This document shows, one piece after another, positions 6,822 to 12,496 of a stretch of DNA of 12,496 nucleotides. The stretch comes from an uncultured Gammaproteobacteria bacterium (GTDB lineage Bacteria > Pseudomonadota > Gammaproteobacteria > CAIUAS01), in NCBI GenBank assembly GCA_903897205.1, contig CAIUAS010000140.1:1-12496 (forward strand). The letters run 5' to 3'. A program made the translations under genes and the position numbers. Numbering within the stretch: position 1 is the stretch's first letter; each line of letters begins with the position of its first letter. Under the pieces are notes generated by a model. That model was not told the DNA's origin. It ran no database searches and worked only from the letters and a program-made list of their open reading frames with translations.

Positions 6822-7272
6822 TTATCGCTTAGCACTACAATTAATGACAAAAAATTCTAATGTTCCGAGTCGTTATTATTTTCAACGTTGGATTAACACC
6901 GTATTAACGCAGCAAAAAATAGCACCCGCAGAAATAACCATTAGGATTGTAGCTAACAAAGAAAGTGCTTATTTGAACGAAACTTATCGCCATAAAGCAG
7001 GCCCTACCAATGTATTATCTTTTCCTTTTGAAGCGCCGCCTGGCATACCTTCAGCTTTACTCGGTGATCTTGTCATATGCGCACCGGTTGTCACCAAAGA
7101 AGCGCAAGAGCAGCATAAACTTTTGCTGGCCCATTGGGCGCATATGGTAGTGCATGGTGTTTTGCATTTATTAGGTTATGATCATATTAAAAATGCCGAT
7201 GCTGAAAAAATGGAAAAGCTTGAAATTAAACTATTAGAGAAACTAGGATTTGCTAATCCTTATGAAATATAA
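6796..7272 (+). CDS. ybeY: Endoribonuclease YbeY, rRNA maturation factor
   Basis: A metal-dependent single-strand endoribonuclease needed for 16S rRNA 3'-end processing and 70S ribosome quality control, acting in the cytoplasm. The 158 residues match the family length (155 in E. coli). The signature histidine triad H120-x3-H124-x5-H130 in HGVLHLLGYDH, which binds zinc, is intact. The upstream segments PTNVLSFPFEAPPG, LLGDLVIC and EAQEQ are typical of gammaproteobacterial YbeY. The ATG lies inside the end of ybeZ in another frame, and the product then diverges from family consensus for its first 20 residues, as usual. An in-frame ATG 16 codons downstream would shorten the N-terminus and is less likely. 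ybeX follows 23 bases after the stop. Confidence 0.97.
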   Translation: MTNTKTINNYRLALQLMTKNSNVPSRYYFQRWINTVLTQQKIAPAEITIRIVANKESAYLNETYRHKAGPTNVLSFPFEAPPGIPSALLGDLVICAPVVTKEAQEQHKLLLAHWAHMVVHGVLHLLGYDHIKNADAEKMEKLEIKLLEKLGFANPYEI

Positions 7273-7284
7273 TTTTATTTTTGC

Positions 7285-7290
7285 AGGAAC
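7285..7290 (+). promoter_or_regulatory. Ribosome binding site that sets the ybeX start
   Basis: AGGAAC lies five bases before the ATG at 7296. The frame is also open upstream to a TTG at 7281, but that codon precedes the Shine-Dalgarno sequence and would put the site inside the coding region. The ATG is therefore the start. Confidence 0.8.
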
Positions 7291-7295
7291 CATTC

Positions 7296-8153
7296 ATGTC
7301 TAACGACACCAGACCCGCTCAATCGCGTTCTTGGTTAGAACGTTTAAGCCAAGCTTTATTACGTGAACCTCAAGACCGCGAACAATTAGTAGAATTATTG
7401 CGAGATGCAGAACAACGCAATTTATTAGATGCACAAGCCTTAGCAATGATTGAAGGTGTTTTGCAAATCTCTGAGATGCAGGTTCGTGACATTATGGTGC
7501 CACGTGCACAGATGGTTGTGGTGGAAGAAAAAACAGAATTAAGTGATTTTTTACCGAAAGTCATTGAATCGGGCCATTCACGTTTTCCCGTGATTGGTGA
7601 AAATAAAGATGAAGTAATTGGCATTTTATTGGCAAAAGATTTATTAGCTTATACCACTCCAGAAACGCAAAACAATTTTAATATGCGGGAAATTTTACGC
7701 CCTGCTGTTTTTGTGCCAGAAAGTAAACGGCTTGATAAATTATTGCAAGAATTCCGCCGCAATCGAAATCATATGGCAATGGTAGTGGACGAATACGGCG
7801 GTGTCGCCGGCTTAGTGACGATTGAGGATGTGTTAGAACAAATTGTCGGTGAAATTGAAGATGAATATGATATTGATGATGAAGGTTTTATTAAACAATA
7901 TAGCCGCACGCAATTTATTGTAAAAGCATTAACGCCTATTGAAGAATTCAATCAATATTTTAATACCGCGTTAGCCCCTAATGGTTTTGATACGATTGGC
8001 GGCTTAGTTTCGCACGCTTTTAGTCATTTACCCAAACGTGGCGAAACGGTTCAAGTAGAACAATTTCGCTTTAAAGTATTACACGCCGATAATCGGCGCA
8101 TTCGTTTATTACGCGTTTCAATTCGACCAAAATCGATTGAGTTAGAAAGTTAG
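7296..8153 (+). CDS. ybeX: CBS-pair CorC/HlyC-domain protein (YbeX)
   Basis: A 285-residue soluble protein (292 in E. coli YbeX). Historically it is linked to CorA-dependent magnesium and cobalt efflux (CorC); more recent work ties YbeX to ribosome metabolism, which fits its position behind ybeY. Two CBS domains occupy about residues 66-123 and 131-187, with the signatures VRDIMVPRAQM, SGHSRFPVIG, DEYGGVAGLVTIEDVLEQIVGEIEDEYD. The C-terminal transporter-associated domain (about 205-280) contains FDTIGGLV, LPKRGE and the FKVLHADNRRI motif. There is no DUF21 membrane domain, so it is the short YbeX form. It is the last gene of this operon; lnt, which follows ybeX in E. coli, is missing and dut converges from the other strand. 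No intrinsic terminator is visible in the 15-base gap. Confidence 0.96.
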   Translation: MSNDTRPAQSRSWLERLSQALLREPQDREQLVELLRDAEQRNLLDAQALAMIEGVLQISEMQVRDIMVPRAQMVVVEEKTELSDFLPKVIESGHSRFPVIGENKDEVIGILLAKDLLAYTTPETQNNFNMREILRPAVFVPESKRLDKLLQEFRRNRNHMAMVVDEYGGVAGLVTIEDVLEQIVGEIEDEYDIDDEGFIKQYSRTQFIVKALTPIEEFNQYFNTALAPNGFDTIGGLVSHAFSHLPKRGETVQVEQFRFKVLHADNRRIRLLRVSIRPKSIELES

Positions 8154-8168
8154 ATTGCTGTATTTTAT

Positions 8169-8624
8169 TTATTGCCTGCCCGAATGTCCAAAGCCACCGG
8201 TGCCACGCTCAGTCGCAGTGAATTCAGTCACGACATCAAATTCTGCACGAGTTACTGGCACAAATACTAATTGTGCAATGCGCTCGCCTGACTGAATAGT
8301 AAAATGATCATTCCCTCTATTCCAGCAGGAAATTAATAATTCGCCTTGATAATCTGAATCAATTAATCCTACTAAATTGCCTAACACAATACCGTGCTTA
8401 TGCCCTAACCCTGAACGCGGCAAAATGACCGCAGCCAGTTTAGGATCGCCGATATATATGGCAATACCCGTTGGAATAAGCTGAGTTTCTCCTGGCGCTA
8501 ATTGTAAAGGTGCAGCAAGACACGCCCTTAAATCTAACCCAGCAGAACCTTGCGTCGCATATTGTGGTAAAGGATATTCTTTGCCAATTTTGGGATTTAA
8601 AATTTTTACTTGAATTTTTTCCAT
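8169..8624 (-). CDS. dut: Deoxyuridine 5'-triphosphate nucleotidohydrolase
   Basis: The homotrimeric dUTPase hydrolyses dUTP to dUMP and pyrophosphate, keeping uracil out of DNA and supplying dUMP for thymidylate synthesis. The 151-residue length equals E. coli Dut. All five family motifs are present in order: AGLDLRA (28-34), PRSGLGHK (69-76), GLIDSDYQGEL (86-96, with the catalytic Asp and the uracil-stacking Tyr), GERIAQ (113-118) and the glycine-rich C-terminal arm RGTGGFG (140-146). It lies 39 bases downstream of coaBC on the same strand, so the two are probably co-transcribed, as in many gammaproteobacteria. Its stop faces that of ybeX. Confidence 0.98.
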   Translation of the reverse strand: MEKIQVKILNPKIGKEYPLPQYATQGSAGLDLRACLAAPLQLAPGETQLIPTGIAIYIGDPKLAAVILPRSGLGHKHGIVLGNLVGLIDSDYQGELLISCWNRGNDHFTIQSGERIAQLVFVPVTRAEFDVVTEFTATERGTGGFGHSGRQ

Positions 8625-8663
8625 GATTAATTCTCACTATTAATATAATAATTAGTAACTTTT

Positions 8664-9866
8664 TTATTTTGGTAAAAGAAAATAATGCTCGGCAATAATT
8701 TTAATTAATTGCTGAGCCAAATGTTGTTTAGAATTTAGTGGTAAGGCTAATTGTCCATGATTCCAAATGACAGTGACTTCATTATTATTCACTTCAAAAC
8801 CTTTTTTATCACCGACTTGATTAGCCACGATTAAATTTAATTTTTTTTGTTTTAATTTAGCTTTAGCATATTCAATAACATTTTCAGTTTCAGCGGCAAA
8901 ACCCACGGTAAAAGGTGGCTTAGTCAGTTGAGATACGGTTGCTAATATGTCGGTGGTGCGTTCAAGTATTAATTGCATTTTCTCTTGGGTTTTTTTCAGT
9001 TTTTGCTGGCTGGCATTTTCAGTGCGGTAATCCGCCACCGCGGCGGTTGCAATAAAAATATCATATTGATTAATTCGGTTGGCAACTGCTTGGTGCATTT
9101 GTTCTGCTGTTTGCACATCAATCCGCTTAACGCCATGCGGCGTTGCTAACTGCACAGGCCCGCTAATTAAGGTAACTTCTGCACCTGCCGCCTGCGCCGC
9201 TTGCGCTAACGCAAAACCCATTTTGCCCGAACTACAATTACTGATATAACGCACCGCATCAATATTTTCTTGTGTCGGACCTGCGGTAATTAAAATACGT
9301 TTATTCACTAATAATTTAGGCGCTGTTAATTGGGTTAAATATTGTATTAAGTCTAGCGGCTCTACCATGCGACCAGGTCCCACTTCACCACAAGCTTGGG
9401 AGCCTTCGGCTGGGCCTAGCAATTGAATGCCTCGTGCTTGCAAGCATTCAACATTAGCTTGGGTTGCAGCATTCAGCCACATTTGTTGATTCATCGCAGG
9501 CGCTAATAAGATAGGCGCATTGCTGGCCAAACATAACGTGGTTAATAAATCATTAGCAAACCCATGTGCTAGACGCGCCATAAAATCTGCACTCGCGGGG
9601 GCAACGATAATCCAATCGGCCCAGCGAGCTAATTCGATATGCCCCATCGCTGCTTCAGCCTGGGTGTCCCATAAATTCTCTCGTACCGGATTGCTTGATA
9701 ATGCTTGCAAGGTTAAGGGGGTTATGAATGATTTTGCGGCTTCTGTCATGACCACTTGCACGTGCGCTAGCTGTTCACGTAATCGGCGCACTAAATCTGC
9801 CGCCTTGTAGGCCGCGATCCCGCCGGTTACGCCAAGCAATATATGTTTGTCTTTTAATGTATTCAT
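8664..9866 (-). CDS. coaBC: Bifunctional phosphopantothenoylcysteine decarboxylase / phosphopantothenate-cysteine ligase
   Basis: CoaBC (Dfp) carries out two steps of coenzyme A synthesis: CTP-dependent joining of 4'-phosphopantothenate to cysteine, then FMN-dependent decarboxylation to 4'-phosphopantetheine. The 400 residues are full length. The N-terminal CoaC flavoprotein domain has GVTGGIAAYK, catalytic His76 in MGHIEL, PAMNQQMW with Asn125, and Cys159 in ACGEVGPGRM, which covers the active site. The C-terminal CoaB domain starts near 185 with ITAGPTQE and has YISNCSSGKMGFALA (Asn210), AAVADYR, a lysine-rich KLKK segment and VGFAAET. The ATG at 9866 gives the expected short lead-in; an AGGGG lies rather far upstream (about 18 bases), so initiation may be weak. 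It diverges from radC, and dut follows in the same direction. Confidence 0.98.
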   Translation of the reverse strand: MNTLKDKHILLGVTGGIAAYKAADLVRRLREQLAHVQVVMTEAAKSFITPLTLQALSSNPVRENLWDTQAEAAMGHIELARWADWIIVAPASADFMARLAHGFANDLLTTLCLASNAPILLAPAMNQQMWLNAATQANVECLQARGIQLLGPAEGSQACGEVGPGRMVEPLDLIQYLTQLTAPKLLVNKRILITAGPTQENIDAVRYISNCSSGKMGFALAQAAQAAGAEVTLISGPVQLATPHGVKRIDVQTAEQMHQAVANRINQYDIFIATAAVADYRTENASQQKLKKTQEKMQLILERTTDILATVSQLTKPPFTVGFAAETENVIEYAKAKLKQKKLNLIVANQVGDKKGFEVNNNEVTVIWNHGQLALPLNSKQHLAQQLIKIIAEHYFLLPK

Positions 9867-9961
9867 GCTTGAAAAAAATCATCCCCTAAAACATAATACA
9901 GCAACATCGGCCGCATGAGCCGAATTTAATTTTATAATCTATTTTCTTAAGGAACTGATTC

Positions 9962-10636
9962 ATGGCAATTACCGATTGGCCACTCTTAGAACGTCCTCGT
10001 GAAAAATTATTAGCCAAAGGCCCCAGCGCATTATCTGATGCTGAGCTATTGGCTATTTTCTTACGCACAGGCGTGCGAGGTAAAAGCGCGGTTGATTTAG
10101 GCCGCTCATTGCTGCAGGAGTTTGGCAATCTGCGTAATATAGTCAGCGCTGATCAAATCCGCTTTTGCCAAAGTCACGGTTTAGGCCTTGCTAAGTATGT
10201 ACAATTGCAAGCGGTGCTTGAAATCGCCAAACGTTATTTGCAAGAAACTATGGAACGCGGCAATGTATTAAATAATCCCTATGAAACTCGCCACTTTCTT
10301 ACTGCACGTTTACGTAATTACGAATGCGAAGTATTTGCCTGCTTATTTTTAGACAATGCTCATCGCGTTATTCGTTACGATGAATTATTCCATGGTACCA
10401 TTAACTCCACCACGGTGCATCCTCGTGAAGTGGTTAAACGTGCGCTAAGTTACAATGCGGCAGCCGTTATTTTTGCGCATAACCATCCATCTGGAGTCGC
10501 TGAACCGAGCGCAGCCGATCAATATGTTACCCAGCAACTTAAGCAAGCCTTACATATCATTGATGTGCGGGTCTTAGACCATATCATTATAGGCGATGGG
10601 CAGGTTACTTCGCTGGCAGAACGAGGTTTATTATAA
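9962..10636 (+). CDS. radC: RadC family JAB/MPN-domain protein
   Basis: A 224-residue RadC protein (222 in E. coli). The N-terminal part carries a helix-hairpin-helix-like region (about 55-90, with FCQSHGLGLAKYVQLQ), and the C-terminal part is the MPN domain with an intact JAMM metal motif, H173-x-H175-x7-S183-x2-D186 in HNHPSGVAEPSAAD. The biochemical role is unresolved; the old assignment to DNA repair came from a mutation later placed elsewhere. The ATG has the Shine-Dalgarno sequence AAGGA at 9949-9953, and a TATAAT at 9933-9938 without a clear -35 could drive it. In E. coli radC is followed directly by rpmB-rpmG; here two minus-strand genes intervene. Confidence 0.96.
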   Translation: MAITDWPLLERPREKLLAKGPSALSDAELLAIFLRTGVRGKSAVDLGRSLLQEFGNLRNIVSADQIRFCQSHGLGLAKYVQLQAVLEIAKRYLQETMERGNVLNNPYETRHFLTARLRNYECEVFACLFLDNAHRVIRYDELFHGTINSTTVHPREVVKRALSYNAAAVIFAHNHPSGVAEPSAADQYVTQQLKQALHIIDVRVLDHIIIGDGQVTSLAERGLL

Positions 10637-10686
10637 GAATACTCGCCACTTCTGCGAGACATTAATGAGTTAATTCGAGTTTTAGG

Positions 10687-11082
10687 TTATAAGTTATTTT
10701 GCTTTGAGGCGGTTAGTTCTTGTAATTCTCTATTATAATATTCAAGCACACGATAAATTCCTAAAGTTTCATCAATCTCCTGCACTTCTGAATTGAAACT
10801 AACAATAGAATTTTGCACTAAGTGTTCTTCATTTAGGCCATATGCTTGTTTCAGTATATCGGCAATATTATCTAATATTGTGATAGGTTGGTCAGATTTT
10901 TTTCCTTTATATTCGTTAATAAAAAAATCGCTTAGCGCTTCTTTATCCAAAAGATTATCAGTAATAATACTAGCGAGTTTATTGGCAACAATAATACTAT
11001 GATTGTAAAAAAATGGAGTTTTTTGTTTATATTTATTAACTAATAGTTTAACTTGCGCGAGCATTTTTTCATCATTTAACAT
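10687..11082 (-). CDS. Hypothetical protein, 131 residues
   Basis: I do not recognise this protein. The ATG at 11082 has a good Shine-Dalgarno sequence (GAGGT, a few bases upstream), which supports it as a real gene. The product is soluble and mostly helical by composition, with no signal peptide, membrane segment or cysteine. Visible stretches include QVKLLVNKYKQKTPFFYN near the start, ITDNLLDKEALSDFFINEY in the middle, and YRVLEYYNRELQELTASKQ at the end, the last possibly a short amphipathic helix. It lies tail to tail with radC, 50 bases apart, and 239 bases downstream of the PH-domain gene on the same strand. The long gap makes a shared transcript uncertain. It may be a lineage-specific gene inserted between radC and rpmB. 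Confidence 0.7.
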   Translation of the reverse strand: MLNDEKMLAQVKLLVNKYKQKTPFFYNHSIIVANKLASIITDNLLDKEALSDFFINEYKGKKSDQPITILDNIADILKQAYGLNEEHLVQNSIVSFNSEVQEIDETLGIYRVLEYYNRELQELTASKQNNL

Positions 11083-11321
11083 AGTTACCTCAATAATTAA
11101 TTCTTTAAAAAGCTATAAACAGAATTGATATTAACAACTAAAACTTAAGGTTTTATTAAATACCTATTATTTTTCAAGATAAAAATCGTTACTGATGAAA
11201 GGTGAACCCTTAGAGTGAGATTTTGCGTTTTATAAGCTTTAAGAAAGGGTGGCGCGCAGGAGGCTTCATGATTTGAATTAAATACCGACAATTTAAAAAC
11301 ACGTTTACAGTAATGCGGTTC
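11083..11321. other. Intergenic stretch with no convincing gene
   Basis: This 239-base gap contains a weak 6-bp hairpin (TAAAAC at 11139-11144 with GTTTTA at 11150-11155). A locally GC-richer patch at about 11240-11270 has an AGGAGG at 11258-11263, but it is followed only by ATG ATT TGA. No tRNA, clear terminator or supported open frame is visible. Confidence 0.4.
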
Positions 11322-11786
11322 TTATTGCTGAGGTTGAACGGCTTGCAAGTCAGCAATTTGTTCCTGTACTTTTTTACGAAATTCCAGTGGATTTTCAATT
11401 TTATAAAACACTTCTTTTGAACCGCCCATACCACGCACGGTAATATTACCGTAACCTAACAATCTGGCGATAATGCTCTGATCGACTTCAATTCCCTCTA
11501 CTCTATTTAACAACATCTCATAAGAGTTACGGCTAATTAAACCTATTTTAATAATGACTCGTCGGTTGGTTACGGCAAATTCCGAACTTAAATAACTGAC
11601 TAAAGAAGTGGCCATTAGAGCAACCGTAATCAGATATAAAATCCAGTCGAAGTGCCGCATGTTGTTGAAGGTGGCAACAATGGCGAAGATGAATGAAAAG
11701 ATAGCAGGCATAAAAATAGCCCAATGCAACCGCACGCGATAGGCCACTACTTCATTCGTCATCAAGTTAGTATCTATGTAGCTCAT
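11322..11786 (-). CDS. Membrane-anchored bacterial PH (bPH2/DUF304-like) domain protein
   Basis: A 154-residue protein with two N-terminal membrane helices (about 22-40 and 47-66) followed by a bacterial pleckstrin-homology-like domain (about 69-141). The family's landmarks are visible: the strand-turn EFAVTNRRVIIKIGLISR, then EMLLNRVEGIEVDQSIIARLLGYGNITVRG, and a closing helix with NPLEFRKKVQEQI. Such proteins (YdbT/YdbS relatives) sit in the inner membrane with the PH domain in the cytoplasm; their ligands are mostly unknown. The ATG at 11786 has an AGGGA about 9 bases upstream. A pair of palindromes at 11820-11854 lies just upstream and may be an operator for this gene. It is divergent from rpmB. 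Confidence 0.9.
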   Translation of the reverse strand: MSYIDTNLMTNEVVAYRVRLHWAIFMPAIFSFIFAIVATFNNMRHFDWILYLITVALMATSLVSYLSSEFAVTNRRVIIKIGLISRNSYEMLLNRVEGIEVDQSIIARLLGYGNITVRGMGGSKEVFYKIENPLEFRKKVQEQIADLQAVQPQQ

Positions 11787-11819
11787 GTTATTTTTCCCTA
11801 CTTTGACTAAGATAATTGA

Positions 11820-11854
11820 TTTAGCTTGCTAAAAAACCTGCTGCTAATATTAGC
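11820..11854. promoter_or_regulatory. Paired GCTAA palindromes, possible operator
   Basis: TTTAGC-TT-GCTAAA (11820-11833) and GCTAATATTAGC (11843-11854) are two inverted repeats built from the same GCTAA/TTAGC half-site. Their centres are 22 bp apart, two helical turns, so two dimers could bind the same DNA face. They lie 34-68 bases upstream of the PH-domain gene, in the gap shared with rpmB. The regulator is unknown. Confidence 0.4.
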
Positions 11855-11940
11855 GCAAAAGCATACCTTATTTTGGTCTTCATGCCATCTTTTTACTGAT
11901 CTTTATGGCCTTATTTACATAAAATAATTCCATTATCGCC

Positions 11941-11969
11941 TTGTTTTAAGCCCCGCATTCTGGTATAAA
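11941..11969 (+). promoter_or_regulatory. rpmB-rpmG promoter
   Basis: A -35 TTGTTT (11941-11946), a 17-base spacer, and a -10 TATAAA (11964-11969) preceded by TG-G, which makes it an extended -10. It would start transcription about 40 bases before rpmB. Confidence 0.7.
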
Positions 11970-12016
11970 TCTCGCCTTTCTCTCATAAAAGTATTAGTAG
12001 TAGCGGAGTTAAATTC

Positions 12017-12253
12017 ATGGCTAGAGTATGTCAGGTAACCGGCAAAGCGCCAATGGTAGGCAACAATGTGTCGCATGCCAACAATAAAACAAAGCGACGC
12101 TTTAAGCCAAATATAAGAAAAAAGCGTATCTGGGTTGCGTCCGAAAATCGCTTTATTACGCTGCGTGTCAGCTCACGTGGTTTGAAAACTATTGACAAAA
12201 AAGGTATCGACGCTGTTCTCGCTGATTTGCGCGCACGCGGCGAAAAGTTTTAA
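12017..12253 (+). CDS. rpmB: 50S ribosomal protein L28
   Basis: The large-subunit protein bL28, 78 residues, the same length as in E. coli. The signature MARVCQVTGKAPMVGNNVSHANNKTKRRF is followed by the conserved RVSSRGLKTIDKKGID segment and the end ADLRARGEKF. GGAG at 12005-12008 is the Shine-Dalgarno sequence for the ATG. It leads a two-gene operon with rpmG, 13 bases downstream. Confidence 0.99.
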   Translation: MARVCQVTGKAPMVGNNVSHANNKTKRRFKPNIRKKRIWVASENRFITLRVSSRGLKTIDKKGIDAVLADLRARGEKF

Positions 12254-12266
12254 TTGAGGAATGACC

Positions 12267-12419
12267 ATGCGTGAAAAAATAAAACTGCAATCAAGTGAAA
12301 CTACTCACTCTTACACAACCACTAAAAACAAAAAAACAACAACGGGAAAACTTGAATTCAAAAAGTATGATCCTTTTGTACGCAAGCATGTCTTATATAG
12401 AGAAGGTAAGATAAAGTAA
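12267..12419 (+). CDS. rpmG: 50S ribosomal protein L33
   Basis: The large-subunit protein bL33, 50 residues: REKIKLQSSETTHSYTTTKN in the first half, then KLEFKKYDPFVRKHVLYREGKIK to the stop. It is the zinc-free type: the two CxxC pairs of the zinc form are absent, as in E. coli L33. An in-frame ATG at 12261 directly abuts the Shine-Dalgarno sequence GAGGA (12256-12260), leaving no spacing, so the ATG at 12267 is the better start. E. coli L33 has four extra residues (AKGI) near its N-terminus that are missing here. Confidence 0.98.
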   Translation: MREKIKLQSSETTHSYTTTKNKKTTTGKLEFKKYDPFVRKHVLYREGKIK

Positions 12420-12455
12420 TTTTCTTTATTTTCGCTTTTCAAAAGCTTTACAAAT

Positions 12456-12487
12456 AAAAATGCCCTGTAAAAACAGGGCATTTTTTT
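12456..12487 (+). terminator. Intrinsic terminator of rpmB-rpmG
   Basis: The stem TGCCCTG (12461-12467) and CAGGGCA (12474-12480) encloses a 6-base loop (TAAAAA). It is flanked by AAAAA before and TTTTTTT (12481-12487) after, and sits 36 bases past the rpmG stop. Confidence 0.96.
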
Positions 12488-12496
12488 ATCTGTTGG

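Noticed and set aside
10642..10658. CTCGC/GCGAG hairpin after radC
   Set aside because: The stem is only 5 bp and has no T-run, so it is not a convincing terminator.
11258..11276. Perfect AGGAGG followed by ATG
   Set aside because: The frame is only ATG ATT TGA. It could be a fossil of an old gene start, but nothing supports a product.
11210..11434. Minus-strand open frame of 74 codons overlapping the end of the PH-domain gene
   Set aside because: It overlaps the PH domain in another frame and has no recognisable features or ribosome binding site.
1..12496. CRISPR array, tRNA, rRNA, insertion-sequence ends or phage attachment site
   Set aside because: I looked for regularly spaced repeats, tRNA-like folds and paired terminal inverted repeats around the accessory genes and saw none.

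Overview
The window looks like an AT-rich gammaproteobacterial chromosome. The housekeeping proteins (YbeZ, YbeY, YbeX, Dut, CoaBC, RadC, L28, L33) resemble their E. coli counterparts along their whole length, and the coaBC/dut, radC and rpmB-rpmG neighbourhood is a typical gammaproteobacterial arrangement. Low GC, plus large orphan membrane proteins with eukaryote-style tail motifs, suggests a host-associated lineage such as the Legionellales (Legionella, Coxiella and relatives). That placement is inference; there is no rRNA or other decisive marker here.

Region 1 (1-5762) is accessory. It holds the 3' part of a large soluble helical protein that runs off the left edge (2-1399). Two polytopic membrane proteins of unknown function follow (1540-3552 and 3982-5715). 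These two share an architecture and a few spaced landmarks and look like very diverged tandem paralogues. Both end in a cytosol-type tail with an acidic dileucine motif [DE]xxxL[LI]: ETEPLL in the first, ERAPLL in the second. The second nearly matches the sorting signal of the lysosomal protein LIMP-II (DERAPLI). This is the most interesting signal in the window: the pair may be secreted membrane effectors that use host clathrin-adaptor sorting. A long hairpin follows each of the first two genes and a strong intrinsic terminator follows the third. The 429-base gap between the two membrane genes carries, on the minus strand, what looks like a small frameshifted gene.

Region 2 (5800-8153) is the ybeZ-ybeY-ybeX operon (PhoH-like ATPase, rRNA-maturation endoribonuclease, CBS/CorC protein). 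Its first two genes overlap by 26 bases. It has its own promoter, whose two candidate -10 boxes form a perfect 7-bp inverted repeat. The usual partners miaB (upstream) and lnt (downstream) are not adjacent.

Region 3 (8169-10636) is coaBC-dut on the minus strand, converging on ybeX with only 15 bases between the stops, and radC diverging from coaBC. These genes supply coenzyme A precursors and control dUTP.

Region 4 (10637-12487): radC is separated from rpmB-rpmG by two minus-strand genes, an unrecognised 131-residue protein and a membrane-anchored bacterial PH-domain protein. A pair of palindromes sharing the half-site GCTAA, centred 22 bp apart, lies upstream of the PH gene. The ribosomal protein operon rpmB-rpmG has an extended -10 promoter and a strong terminator at the right edge.
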